A stretch of DNA of 64,000 bases from Mumia sp. Pv4-285 (lineage in GTDB: Bacteria > Actinomycetota > Actinomycetes > Propionibacteriales > Nocardioidaceae): the NCBI RefSeq assembly GCF_041320275.1, contig NZ_CP162023.1:2852001-2916000 (forward strand), written 5' to 3'. Positions within the stretch are counted from its first letter, which is position 1. Every line of letters begins with the position of its first letter. The translations under genes were made by a program, and so were the position numbers. Positions 1 through 7,645 of this stretch are shown here, piece after piece. Under the pieces are notes generated by a model that was given only the letters and a program-made list of their open reading frames with translations, did no database searches and had not been told where the DNA came from.

Positions 1-218
1 GGCGCACGATCGGGTGCGAACACGGCGGTCGGGTGCGGGTCGAAGGTGACCGCGACGACCGGCAACGGGGCTGCCCCGATCTCTGTAGCCAGGTTCTTCG
101 AGCGCGCGAGCACGCGTCGGTGCCCGGCGTGGACGCCGTCGAAGACACCGATGGTCGCCACGCTCGGTGCGCTGCGGGCGCCTGTCTGCGCTCCGTCGAT
201 CGCTCGCCACACGTTCAC
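1..218 (-). CDS. ribF: Riboflavin kinase / FAD synthetase, N-terminal part only
   Basis: Bifunctional enzyme that phosphorylates riboflavin to FMN and adenylates FMN to FAD. Only about the first 72 codons lie in the window; the gene runs off the left edge. The visible part contains the nucleotidyltransferase signature GVFDGVHAGHR near residue 30 and the strand VVAVTFDPHP near residue 55, both diagnostic of the FAD-synthetase half. I chose the GTG at 216-218; a second in-frame GTG lies two codons later, and no good ribosome site separates them. In many actinobacteria ribF directly follows truB; here about 6 kb of other genes lie between them. Identification is firm despite the truncation. Confidence 0.88.
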   Translation of the reverse strand, partial: MNVWRAIDGAQTGARSAPSVATIGVFDGVHAGHRRVLARSKNLATEIGAAPLPVVAVTFDPHPTAVFAPDRA

Positions 219-270
219 AGGGCAACTGTGCCATGGGCAGTGCCGCCGCCGTCGGTCACTCCCCCGCACC

Positions 271-297
271 ATGAGAGTTCTCTCATCCGCACTTCAT
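271..297. promoter_or_regulatory. Operator candidate: palindrome plus 11-bp repeat, upstream of the sensor operon
   Basis: ATGAGAG-TT-CTCTCAT (271-286) is a perfect inverted repeat. Its halves ATGAG (271) and CTCAT (282) are 11 bp apart, and a further TTCAT follows at 293, again 11 bp on. Phased 11-bp units are the usual target form of OmpR/PhoB-type regulators. The site is 34-60 bp before the first gene of the operon encoding such a regulator, so autoregulation is the simplest reading. It also lies upstream of ribF on the other strand. It matches the larger site at 4300-4359. Confidence 0.55.
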
Positions 298-330
298 GTT
301 CCTGCGTGGGTGGAGCAGGATGCTGGGACC

Positions 331-684
331 ATGACGCTCTCGACGAAGATCGCGCTCGCCCTGCTCGGCGTTCTCGTCGCCGTCGTGGGAGCGACGGCGG
401 CGTTCGCGGGACTAGGTTCGTCGGCCCCGGCTCCGGGCGAGACGCAGCCCTTGCGCATCGCCCCTACGACCGCCGCTCCGACGGCGACGACGACGACGGA
501 TCCCGCGCCCACTCCCCGACCCACGAGCCCGCCGACCCGCCCGGGTGACGGTGACGACGACGACTTCGAGCAGCAGACCCCCACGCCGCGCACGCTGGAC
601 GACGACGGCAGCGATGATGGAGACGACGACGGCGGCGATGACGGCGGCGACGACAGCGGCGATGACGATGGGGACGACGACTGA
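331..684 (+). CDS. Small exported protein with an Asp/Gly-rich acidic tail
   Basis: A 117-residue protein of unknown family. Residues 1-27 form an uncleaved anchor or signal peptide (short basic start, then a long Leu/Val/Ala stretch). Residues 30-70 are Pro/Thr-rich and look like an extended cell-wall linker. The last 45 residues are almost entirely Asp and Gly with a few Ser, encoded by GAC/GAT/GGC repeats. A polyanionic extracellular tail could bind divalent cations or cationic peptides, but that is inference. The ATG at 331 was chosen because the hydrophobic segment begins right after it; longer versions add unrelated sequence. Its stop TGA (682-684) overlaps the putative CTG start of the sensor kinase, so the two are likely translationally coupled and the protein may be a ligand-binding partner of that sensor. 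Confidence 0.72.
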   Translation: MTLSTKIALALLGVLVAVVGATAAFAGLGSSAPAPGETQPLRIAPTTAAPTATTTTDPAPTPRPTSPPTRPGDGDDDDFEQQTPTPRTLDDDGSDDGDDDGGDDGGDDSGDDDGDDD

Positions 685-2123
685 GCGCACGGACTGCCTT
701 CTCCGTACGTCAGCGCATCACGGGCGTGGTGGCGCTGCTGACGGGCGTCGCGCTGCTCTGCGCCGGGCTCGCGGCGTACTTCGTCGAGCTGCGCCGCGTC
801 GACGACCACGTCCGTGAGCAGATCACCCAGGAGCTGAGAGAGTTCCAGACGTTGCAGGAGCGCGGCGTCGACCCTGAGACGAACGCGCCGTTCACCGACC
901 CCGACAGCCTCCTGACGACGTTCATGACCCGCAACCAGCCCAACGCGCACGAGCGGATCATCGCGTTCTCGAGCGACGGCGAGCGTCGCTTCCTCGGTCG
1001 CCGCGACTCCTCGCTGTTCTCCTCCCCGGACTTCACTGAGGCAGTCGACCGCCTCCGGGCCGCGGGCGGCAGCACGGTCGTCGAGACAAGCACCGGGCGC
1101 CACGTGATCGCCGTACGCCCCGTCCTCGGGCCGGCCGACAAGGACGCGGCGTTCGTCGTCGCCTGGAACGTCACCGCCCAGCGGGCGGAGATCCGGAGCA
1201 TGCTCCTGACCTACGTGGCCGTCGCGTTCGGCTCATGGCTCGTCATCACGCTGGTCGCCTGGCTGATCGCGGGACGGCTGCTGCGGCCGGTCCGCACGCT
1301 TCGTACGACCGCGGCGCGGATCACCGACGGCGGCGACCTCAGTCGCCGGATCCCGGTCACCGGCAGCGACGACCTCACGGCGCTCACGGAGACCCTCAAC
1401 GAGATGCTCGAACGCCTCGACCAGGCCTTCGCCTCGCAGCGCGAGCTCCTCGACGACGCCGGCCATGAGCTGCGCACCCCGCTCACCGTCCTCCGCGGCC
1501 ACCTCGAGCTGATGGACGTCGACGACCCGGTCGAGGTGGCGTCGACGCAGGCGCTCCTGCTCGACGAGGTTGACCGGATGAGCCTGCTCGTCGACGACCT
1601 TCTTGTCCTCGCCAAGGCGCGGCGCCCCGACTTCGTGCGCCCCGAACCCGTCGACGCGGTCGCTCTCGTCACCGGGATCCTGGACAAGTGCCGGGCGCTG
1701 GGCCCGCGCGCGTGGGTCCTCGACGCCATGCCCCACGACGGCTCGGTCTCGCACCTCGACCCCCGCCGTACGACCCAGGCCGTCCTCCAGCTCGCCGAGA
1801 ACGCCGTACGCCACACCGCTGACGGCGACACCGTCGCGGTCGGCTGCACGGTGGACCGCCACGGCACCACGCTCTGGGTGCGTGACAGCGGCCCGGGTGT
1901 GAGTCCTGCTGACCGCGCGGTGCTGTTCGAGCGGTTCCGTCGCGGCACCGCCCCACGCGGCGAGGGCTTCGGTCTGGGACTCTCCATCGTCTCGGCGATC
2001 GCCGACGCCCACGGAGGCACCGTCTCGCTCGACCCCTACCGTCCGGGAGAGGGCGCGACGTTCCGTCTCTTCCTGCCCGACACCATCGCCGAGACCACCG
2101 ACACCGCCGAAGGAGAACGATGA
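681..2123 (+). CDS. Two-component sensor histidine kinase (HisKA type, with HAMP)
   Basis: Membrane sensor kinase, about 480 residues. Layout: first membrane helix near residues 16-36, an extracellular sensor domain of about 120 residues, second helix near 175-200, a HAMP linker, the dimerisation/His domain with H-box LLDDAGHELRTPLTV (His about 262), then a HATPase domain with N-box (QLAENAVRHT), G1 (VRDSGPGV) and G2 (GFGLGLS). The first conventional start is GTG at 726, but it would cut off the basic RTAFSVRQRIT stretch that normally precedes helix one. No ATG, GTG or TTG lies between the in-frame stop at 663 and 726, so CTG at 681, overlapping the upstream TGA as CTGA, is preferred. The downstream regulator overlaps by ATGA. 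Confidence 0.9.
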   Translation: MSARTAFSVRQRITGVVALLTGVALLCAGLAAYFVELRRVDDHVREQITQELREFQTLQERGVDPETNAPFTDPDSLLTTFMTRNQPNAHERIIAFSSDGERRFLGRRDSSLFSSPDFTEAVDRLRAAGGSTVVETSTGRHVIAVRPVLGPADKDAAFVVAWNVTAQRAEIRSMLLTYVAVAFGSWLVITLVAWLIAGRLLRPVRTLRTTAARITDGGDLSRRIPVTGSDDLTALTETLNEMLERLDQAFASQRELLDDAGHELRTPLTVLRGHLELMDVDDPVEVASTQALLLDEVDRMSLLVDDLLVLAKARRPDFVRPEPVDAVALVTGILDKCRALGPRAWVLDAMPHDGSVSHLDPRRTTQAVLQLAENAVRHTADGDTVAVGCTVDRHGTTLWVRDSGPGVSPADRAVLFERFRRGTAPRGEGFGLGLSIVSAIADAHGGTVSLDPYRPGEGATFRLFLPDTIAETTDTAEGER

Positions 2124-2785
2124 GCAGCATCCTCGTGATCGAGGACGAGGACCGGATCGCGTCGTTCGTCGCCAAGGGACTCCGGTCCGAGGGCTACACG
2201 GTCACCATCGTCGCCGACGGGATCACCGGCCAGGACTATGCGCTGACCGGCGACTTCGACCTGGTCGTCCTCGACATCGGCCTGCCGCTCCTGGACGGCT
2301 TCTCGATCCTCGACCGGCTCGCGGTGGAGCGACCCGCGCTGCCGGTGATCGTGCTGACAGCCCGCGACTCCGTGACCGACACCGTCGCAGCGCTGGAAGG
2401 CGGCGCGGCCGACTACATGAGCAAACCGTTCCGGTTCGACGAGCTCGTGGCTCGCGTCCGGCTGCGTCTGCGCGCCGTTCCCGGCGGCGGACCGGCGGAC
2501 GACGTGCTCGAGGTCGCCGGCGTCCGGCTCGACCTGCGCCGCCGGGTGGCCAGCGTCCACGGCAAGGACGTGGAGCTGTCCTCGCGGGAGTTCACCCTCG
2601 CCGAGGTGTTCCTCCGCAACCCCGACCACGCGCTCTCGCGGGAACAGCTGCTGTCCCAGGTCTGGGGGTACGACTTCGACCCCGGGTCGAACGTCGTGGA
2701 CGTCTACGTCGGCTACCTGCGCAAGAAGCTCGGCTCCGACCTCATCAAGACCGTGCGCGGCGTCGGATACCGGTACGGCGGCTGA
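2120..2785 (+). CDS. OmpR/PhoB-family response regulator
   Basis: Cytoplasmic DNA-binding regulator, 221 residues, the expected family length. The receiver domain has the acidic pocket ED at residues 8-9, phospho-acceptor Asp52 (VVLDIGLP) and Lys102 (SKPF). A winged-helix effector domain begins near residue 125 and ends with the characteristic SNVVDVYVGYLRKKLG and VRGVGYRY strands. The ATG overlaps the kinase stop (ATGA), so it is the cognate partner. Members of this family bind direct repeats spaced 11 bp, and such repeats occur in front of three nearby genes (271, 4300, 6220), making it the best candidate to control them. Exact subfamily (MprA-, CseB- or PhoP-like) is not certain from sequence alone. 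Confidence 0.93.
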   Translation: MSSILVIEDEDRIASFVAKGLRSEGYTVTIVADGITGQDYALTGDFDLVVLDIGLPLLDGFSILDRLAVERPALPVIVLTARDSVTDTVAALEGGAADYMSKPFRFDELVARVRLRLRAVPGGGPADDVLEVAGVRLDLRRRVASVHGKDVELSSREFTLAEVFLRNPDHALSREQLLSQVWGYDFDPGSNVVDVYVGYLRKKLGSDLIKTVRGVGYRYGG

Positions 2786-2797
2786 CGGCTTGGGCGA

Positions 2798-3685
2798 TCA
2801 GGCGGTCGCCGAGATCTTGAAGCCTGCCAGGCGAGCCTTCGGCATCGCCTCCATGAGCGGCTCGATCAGCCGGGCGATCTCGGCGGGCGCCGGACGGTCC
2901 TGCGGTGCTGGAGCCATGCAGCGGTACACCAGCTCCGCGACCTCGACGGGCACGAAGTACGGCATCGGCCGGGGGCGGCTCACCAGCTGGGGATAGCGGA
3001 CCTCGAGCGGGTCGTCGCCCCCGCCGATCGCGAACGGCGCGTAGCCGCTCGCCGCGTAGTAGAGCGATGCGCCCAGGCCCCACACGTCGCTCGCCGGTCC
3101 GGGAGCGCCGTACCCCTGCGGGTCGGCCTGCTCAGGCGCCATGTAGTCGTCCGTGCCCAGGACGTAGGTCAGCGCCTGCGCGTCCTCGGTCCGGCGCGCG
3201 ATGCTGAGATCGATCAGCTTGGCGGGCGAGCCCATGATGACGTTGCTCGGCTTGACGTCGAGGTGGACGACGTCGCGTACGCCCAGGTAGTGGAGCGCCG
3301 AGGCGAGCTCGAGGCCGAGCGGCAGCAGCTGCTGCACCGGGAGCGCTCCGTGCTTGCGGACCAGCGACGAGAGCCGCGGACCGTCGATGTTCTCGAGGAT
3401 CAGGTGCGGCCGGGGGGCGTCGAGGTCGAGCCCGAACCGTCGTACGACGGCAGGGTGCGCGAGCTCGTCGAGCATCTGCGCCTCACGCGCCAGTCCGCGC
3501 AGCGTCGTCTCGTCGTCGACCTGGTCGGGTCGGACGACCTTGACGACCACCGGCGCGTGCAGGACCTCGTCGAAGCAGAGGTAGGCCTCGTACGCGTTGC
3601 CGCCGCCGAGCAGGCGCATCGCGATGAGGTCGTCGGTGAGCGAGTCGCCACGGGCGAGCTCCCAGGAGGCCAGCTGATCGGTCAT
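2798..3685 (-). CDS. Soluble Ser/Thr protein kinase (Hanks type)
   Basis: A 295-residue eukaryotic-like kinase with no membrane helix or extracellular domain, unlike PknB. Visible elements: Gly-rich loop LGGGNAYEAY (26-35), ATP-binding Lys49 (VVVKVV), catalytic loop HLDVKPSNV (His-Leu-Asp instead of His-Arg-Asp; Asp143, Lys145, Asn148), metal-binding Asp159 in DLSIA (Asp-Leu-Ser replaces DFG), and MAPEQ (182-186). All catalytic residues are present, so it should be active, but the HLD/DLS variants set it apart. I chose ATG 3685 because longer readings run into the unrelated gene upstream and a GTAGGGA ribosome site precedes it. It converges with the response regulator, leaving only 12 bp between stops. 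Its target is unknown. Confidence 0.88.
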   Translation of the reverse strand: MTDQLASWELARGDSLTDDLIAMRLLGGGNAYEAYLCFDEVLHAPVVVKVVRPDQVDDETTLRGLAREAQMLDELAHPAVVRRFGLDLDAPRPHLILENIDGPRLSSLVRKHGALPVQQLLPLGLELASALHYLGVRDVVHLDVKPSNVIMGSPAKLIDLSIARRTEDAQALTYVLGTDDYMAPEQADPQGYGAPGPASDVWGLGASLYYAASGYAPFAIGGGDDPLEVRYPQLVSRPRPMPYFVPVEVAELVYRCMAPAPQDRPAPAEIARLIEPLMEAMPKARLAGFKISATA

Positions 3686-3739
3686 GGTGTCCCTACTTCG
3701 ACGGTCGTACGGAGTGGAGGGTGGGCGGTGGAGCGGGGA

Positions 3740-3765
3740 GCCGGGCGTCGGGGGAAACGCCCGGC
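3740..3765 (-). terminator. Hairpin after the charged exported-protein gene
   Basis: A perfect 9-bp stem GCCGGGCGT / ACGCCCGGC with an 8-base loop lies 12 bases beyond the stop of the minus-strand gene at 3777-4220 and before the kinase gene start. No U-run follows, as is common in high-GC terminators. It would separate the exported-protein transcript from the kinase gene. Confidence 0.5.
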
Positions 3766-3776
3766 CCCCCGGCTCG

Positions 3777-4220
3777 TCAGGCGCGGCGGTAGCGGGTGTC
3801 GTTCTTGCTGCGGTCGTTGGTCCGGTTCGCCGAGCGGTCACGGGTCCGGTCACCGCCGTCGCGGGTCCAGTCCCTCGTCTTGTCGGCGCGGCTCCGGTCG
3901 CGGTCGCGGCTCACCTTGGTCTTCCGGCTGTTGGTGCGGTCGTTGCTGCGCGCGGAGTTGCGGCTGTGCGCGGTGCCGCGGCTGATGTTCGAGCGCGTCG
4001 CCCGGCTGCGCGTGTTCGTGTCGTCCGCCTTGCGTGCGCCGTCGTCGTCATCGTCGTCGTCTGCGACGAGCACGACGGCGTCCTCGCCGTCGATCCGCTT
4101 CGTGACGGCGGGCTGCTCGGCGGTCGCGGTCGACATCGACGAGGCACCCCAGGCAACACCGCCCAGGGCGATGGTGGCGCCGAGTGCCGCGACGCCGGTC
4201 CGGATGATCGAGCTGCTCAT
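3777..4220 (-). CDS. Exported low-complexity protein rich in Arg/Asp/Ser/Asn
   Basis: A 147-residue protein of no family I recognise. Residues 1-32 look like a signal peptide (SSIIRTGVAALGATIALGG, then small residues). A short segment follows (KRIDGEDAVVLVA), then a run of seven Asp near residue 55, and finally about 85 residues made almost only of Arg, Asp, Ser, Asn, Thr and Lys, without hydrophobic residues. This part must be disordered. The start ATG 4220 has a good AAGGGGA ribosome site; extending further upstream would translate through the operator. It shares an Asp run and a related operator with the exported protein at 331-684. Role unknown; a wall-associated polyelectrolyte is a guess. 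Confidence 0.68.
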   Translation of the reverse strand: MSSSIIRTGVAALGATIALGGVAWGASSMSTATAEQPAVTKRIDGEDAVVLVADDDDDDDGARKADDTNTRSRATRSNISRGTAHSRNSARSNDRTNSRKTKVSRDRDRSRADKTRDWTRDGGDRTRDRSANRTNDRSKNDTRYRRA

Positions 4221-4299
4221 GATGGTCCCCTTGTGGTCTCTCGCCGGCGGTGCCGGCGGTTTGCCTTCGTTCTGACACCACTGATGCTGTCGAGACGCA

Positions 4300-4359
4300 G
4301 TGAGACCTGTGTGAGTCGACGGTGAGAGCGCTCTCACCGTGCGTTCACCGTCCGTTCAC
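4300..4359. promoter_or_regulatory. Symmetric six-unit, 11-bp-phased operator
   Basis: GTGAG at 4300, 4311 and 4322, then CTCAC at 4333 and TTCAC at 4344 and 4355. Every unit starts exactly 11 bp after the previous one, and the array is two-fold symmetric about 4329.5, with GGTGAGAG-CG-CTCTCACC (4321-4338) as perfect centre. The rightmost two units are GTTCACC repeats, the core of the 11-nt PHO-box units described for Streptomyces PhoP. The site lies 80-139 bp before the minus-strand exported-protein gene. Binding by the OmpR-type regulator at 2120 is inferred. Confidence 0.72.
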
Positions 4360-4383
4360 CCACGGAATCCGCGTGGCGGGGCG

Positions 4384-5619
4384 CTACAGCAGGGGACGCA
4401 GGGGCACCAGAACGGCCTCACTGAAGCGGGCCCGGTGGCGGCGGCTCGACCACTCCTCGAGGGTGAGCTCGCGCGTGGCGGTGCAGTCGTTCTCGAAGAC
4501 GCGGTCCATCATCGCCGCGACGCTCTCGTCGACGACCTCGGCGTTCACCTCGTAGTTGCCGGTGAGGCTCAGGCGGTCGATGTTGGCGGTGCCGATGGTC
4601 GACCAGCGTCCGTCGATCGTCGCGGTCTTCGCGTGGACCATCGCTCCCTGGAAGAGCAGGATCTTGACGCCGCCGCGGAGCAGCTGTGAGTAGAACCCGC
4701 GCGAGAGCCAGTCGCAGAGGACGTGGTTGGAGATCTCGGGAACGATGACCCGGACGTCCACGCCCCGCCCGGCCGCACGCAGCAGCGCCGCGAGGACGTC
4801 GCGGTCGGGGATGAAGTAGGCCTGCGTGATCGAGACCCGAAGGCTCGCACGGTCGATCGCGTCCAGGTACATGTTGCGGATCGGGAACGACAGGTGGATC
4901 GGCGCGTTGCGGTGCGCCCGGAATCGGGGCTCCCACTCGATGTCGCCCGTGTCGACCAGGTCGGGCTGAGATCCCTTCCGGTGAGCGTTCCAGAAGTCGA
5001 CGAACGCGTTGTTGAGCTCCCACGTCAGCGGCCCCTCGACGCGCAGGTGGGTGTCTCGCCACTTCGTCGCGTAGTCGGACCCGATGTTGTAGCCGCCGAC
5101 GAAGCCGACCTTGCGGTCGACGACCAGGATCTTGCGGTGGTCGCGACCGGTCTTGCGGATCCGCAGCACGAAGATCCATGGCGTGAACCACGGGTGCCGC
5201 ATGACGTGGACGGAGGGCGGGAACCGCTTGAACGAGCGCTTGACGACCAGGTTCGCGAACACGTCGTAGATGACGTGCACCTTCACCCCGCGCTCCGCGG
5301 CGGCGATGATCTCGCGCTTGAACTGCTCGCCGAGCGCGTCGTCCTTCCAGATGTACGACTCGAGATGGACCTCGTGCTTCGCGCCCCGGATCTCCGCGAG
5401 CATCGCGTCGAAGAGGTCGCGTCCGTAGGTGTAGAGCGTGAGGGTCGAGTCGCCGAGCTTCTCCGAGATCGGCGGGAGTCGCGGGAACACCACCTCGTCG
5501 GCGTCCCCGACCCGCCGCTTGCGCCGCGTGTCGACGATCATGAGGACCGCGGTCACCAGCACGATCAGGACGAACCAGATCGCCACGAACCACAGCGCGA
5601 TGTTCAGGATCGTCGACAT
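4384..5619 (-). CDS. Cardiolipin synthase-like phospholipase D family protein
   Basis: Membrane phospholipid enzyme of the PLD superfamily, 411 residues. An N-terminal membrane helix (8-29) is followed by two HKD catalytic motifs: HRKILVVD (His161, Lys163, Asp168) with the following GFVGGYNIG, and VHAKTATID (His329, Lys331, Asp336) with GTANID. Both are intact, so it should transfer phosphatidyl groups, most plausibly making cardiolipin from phosphatidylglycerol. Mycobacteria use a different, CDP-alcohol-type enzyme, so a Cls-type gene in an actinobacterium is worth noting. It has no close downstream partner; the operator at 4300-4359 begins 25 bases past its stop. Position beside an envelope-sensing cluster suggests a membrane-stress role. 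Confidence 0.85.
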   Translation of the reverse strand: MSTILNIALWFVAIWFVLIVLVTAVLMIVDTRRKRRVGDADEVVFPRLPPISEKLGDSTLTLYTYGRDLFDAMLAEIRGAKHEVHLESYIWKDDALGEQFKREIIAAAERGVKVHVIYDVFANLVVKRSFKRFPPSVHVMRHPWFTPWIFVLRIRKTGRDHRKILVVDRKVGFVGGYNIGSDYATKWRDTHLRVEGPLTWELNNAFVDFWNAHRKGSQPDLVDTGDIEWEPRFRAHRNAPIHLSFPIRNMYLDAIDRASLRVSITQAYFIPDRDVLAALLRAAGRGVDVRVIVPEISNHVLCDWLSRGFYSQLLRGGVKILLFQGAMVHAKTATIDGRWSTIGTANIDRLSLTGNYEVNAEVVDESVAAMMDRVFENDCTATRELTLEEWSSRRHRARFSEAVLVPLRPLL

Positions 5620-5660
5620 GGCTGACAGCGTAGGCGTTCCCGCCTTCTCGACAGGTCAGC

Positions 5661-5674
5661 GCGTCACGTGACGC
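5661..5674. repeat. 14-bp perfect palindrome at a gene end
   Basis: GCGTCACGTGACGC is self-complementary with no loop and overlaps the stop codon (5664-5666) of the exported-protein gene, 42 bases upstream of the cardiolipin-synthase-like start. It could be a regulator site for the latter or chance in GC-rich DNA. Confidence 0.3.
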
Positions 5675-6134
5675 CGTAGACGAAATCTGGACCGTGCCAC
5701 GACAAGCCTTCCGCACGCAGCTTCATGACGACGTGGTAGTCCTCAGGGATGTTGCCCGAGCCGTCGGGCGTCCCGAGGTTCTCGGTGCACCGGTAGCCGC
5801 AGGAGAAGTTGTCGACGTCGACGAGCTTGCCCGACGTGTTGAACACCCGGAGCTCGACCTGTGCCTCGCGACCGTCGGACTTGTTGTCCCGGATGTAGAG
5901 AAGCTCACCGCTCGGCTCGAAGTACGCCGAGTAGTGCACATCGGCGTACGAGGAACCTCGCGGGAACAGCGTCCACGAGAGCGCCCGGCCACCCGGGTCG
6001 CTGTCCGACCACCGGTCGATGGCCCGGGAGTCGTAGTCGACCGCCGCCTGCGCCGGCGATGTCGCGGCGGCACCGAGCGCCAGCCCGCTCGCGGCCACGA
6101 CGACCGCCGTACGCCACCTCCTGCTGCCCATCAT
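5664..6134 (-). CDS. Small secreted protein, unknown function
   Basis: A 156-residue protein with a clear Sec signal peptide: basic SRRWRT, hydrophobic core to about residue 22, and a likely signal-peptidase site at AQA-A near residue 31. The mature part of about 125 residues has two Cys in CGYRC that may form a disulfide, and mixed polar beta-like segments (QVELRVFNTSGKLV). No family recognised. Two adjacent ATG codons (6134 and 6131) are possible starts, both served by GGGAG. It has its own promoter region carrying two TTCAC units 11 bp apart, so it probably belongs to the same regulon as the other exported proteins here. Confidence 0.78.
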   Translation of the reverse strand: MMGSRRWRTAVVVAASGLALGAAATSPAQAAVDYDSRAIDRWSDSDPGGRALSWTLFPRGSSYADVHYSAYFEPSGELLYIRDNKSDGREAQVELRVFNTSGKLVDVDNFSCGYRCTENLGTPDGSGNIPEDYHVVMKLRAEGLSWHGPDFVYGVT

Positions 6135-6217
6135 GAGAGCTCCCGTCCCGGTCCGGGTCCGCGGAGACCATCTCCGCGTGGCCATCGGACGCCACCAGGC
6201 AAGCGTGGACGAGCGGA

Positions 6218-6235
6218 CTTTCACTGCGCTTTCAC
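6218..6235. promoter_or_regulatory. 11-bp direct repeat CTTTCAC upstream of a secreted protein
   Basis: CTTTCAC occurs at 6218-6224 and again at 6229-6235, exactly 11 bp apart, 84-101 bp before the minus-strand start at 6134. In the gene's direction these read GTGAAAG twice, the same orientation as the outer GTGAA units of the 4300-4359 operator. Confidence 0.45.
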
Positions 6236-6253
6236 CGCATCGCCCGCAGGGTC

Positions 6254-7144
6254 TCAGCCGACGAACACCGCGACCGATCTCGCGTCCGCGCCCCGCTGGT
6301 CGTAGAGCGCAAGGAAGGTCCCGTCGGGGTCGAACAGCGCCACCGGGCCGGCCGAGCCCAGGGCGTACGACTCCAGCGCGCGCCCGTGCCGCACGATCCG
6401 CGCCGTCTCGGCGTCGAGGTCGACCGACGGGAACGCTGAGCGCGCGGCGTCCTCGAGCGAGACGACGACGAGCTCCTCGGCCAGCTGGTCGAGCGTGCTG
6501 GCCTGGGCGAGGGTGAAACCGCCGACCCGGGTACGTCGCAGCGCCGTCAGGTGTCCACCCACGCCGAGCGCGGCGCCGACGTCGCGGGCCAGTGCCCGGA
6601 CGTAGGTGCCGCTCGAGCAGGTCACGCGAGCGTCGACGTCGACCGTCGCGTCCGGCCCAGGTCGCAGGTCGGAGACCTCGAACCGCTCGACCGTCACCCG
6701 GCGGGCCGGAAGCGTGACGTCCTCGCCGTCGCGAACGCGTGCGTACGCCCGCCGCCCGTCGACCTTGATCGCCGACACGGCCGACGGCACCTGGTCGATC
6801 TCACCGATCAGCGGCAGCGTCGCCGTACGGACGGAGTCCAGGTCCACTTCTGAGGCGACCGCCGTCGCCACGACGTCACCCTCGGCGTCGTCCGTGACGG
6901 TGGTTGCCCCGAGCCGGATGGTCGCGTCGTAGTCCTTGTCGTGACCAGCGACGTGCCCCAGCAGACGCGTGGCCCGGCCGAGGCCGAGGACGAGCACACC
7001 GGTCGCCATCGGGTCCAGCGTGCCGGCGTGCCCCACCTTGCGCGTGCCCGCGATCCGACGCATCCGACCGACCACGTCGTGCGACGTCCAGCCTGGGGGC
7101 TTGTCGACGACGACGATCCCGGTGGGCTGCGGTGCTGTGCTCAC
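6254..7144 (-). CDS. truB: tRNA pseudouridine(55) synthase
   Basis: Makes pseudouridine 55 in the T-loop of tRNAs. 296 residues, normal length. The N-terminus has the [11 protein letters not shown] motif and the catalytic [14 protein letters not shown] motif with Asp44; the [17 protein letters not shown] segment follows. The C-terminal part resembles the actinobacterial TruB extension. The GTG start (7142-7144) overlaps the stop of rbfA by four bases, so the two are co-translated, as in other actinobacteria. Confidence 0.97.
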   Translation of the reverse strand: MSTAPQPTGIVVVDKPPGWTSHDVVGRMRRIAGTRKVGHAGTLDPMATGVLVLGLGRATRLLGHVAGHDKDYDATIRLGATTVTDDAEGDVVATAVASEVDLDSVRTATLPLIGEIDQVPSAVSAIKVDGRRAYARVRDGEDVTLPARRVTVERFEVSDLRPGPDATVDVDARVTCSSGTYVRALARDVGAALGVGGHLTALRRTRVGGFTLAQASTLDQLAEELVVVSLEDAARSAFPSVDLDAETARIVRHGRALESYALGSAGPVALFDPDGTFLALYDQRGADARSVAVFVG

Positions 7145-7623
7145 GCCTCGGGGTCGCGGTCGAGGCGCGGAGGCTGATCCTCCAGGGCCACCTGCTCCTC
7201 GAGCTCCTCGGCCTTCGCCTTGTACGGGTCGGCGTCGCCCGCGTACTCCGCCTTCGCTGCCTTCGCCGCGACCCGCGCGTCGCGCTCACGGGCACGCTCG
7301 AGCAGGTCCTCGATCTGCCGGGCGTTCTCGGGGACGGCGTCACGCACGAACTCGAGCGACGGCGTGTGCCGCATGCCGAGCTGCTTGCCGACCTCCGAGC
7401 GGATGAGCCCCTTGGCGCTCTCGAGCGCGGCGGCAGTCGCGTCGAGCTCCTCGCTGTCACCCATCACCGTGTAGAACACGGTCGCGTGCTGCGTGTCACC
7501 CGTGACGCGGACGTCGGTCACCGTCACGAACCCCAGGCGCGGGTCCTTGATCCGGCGGTCGAGCATCTCGGCGACGACGACCTTCACGCGGTCGGCCACC
7601 TTGTTGACGCGCATGCTTCCCAT
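7141..7623 (-). CDS. rbfA: 30S ribosome-binding factor A
   Basis: Assembly factor that binds the 30S subunit and helps mature the 16S rRNA 5' end. 160 residues: a KH-like core ([18 protein letters not shown] through [16 protein letters not shown]) followed by a charged Ala/Lys/Glu-rich tail typical of actinobacterial forms. The ATG at 7623 is preceded by a perfect AAGGAG; the shorter MRVNK start four codons later (7614) has none. It follows infB after a 100-bp gap that contains a stable hairpin and overlaps truB by GTGA. Confidence 0.95.
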   Translation of the reverse strand: MGSMRVNKVADRVKVVVAEMLDRRIKDPRLGFVTVTDVRVTGDTQHATVFYTVMGDSEELDATAAALESAKGLIRSEVGKQLGMRHTPSLEFVRDAVPENARQIEDLLERARERDARVAAKAAKAEYAGDADPYKAKAEELEEQVALEDQPPRLDRDPEA

Positions 7624-7645
7624 CAGAACTCCTTCTCGAACGAGC

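Noticed and set aside
4322-4555. Small plus-strand open frame starting at the operator
   Set aside because: It begins inside the palindromic operator and runs antisense to the cardiolipin-synthase-like gene; no coding signs.
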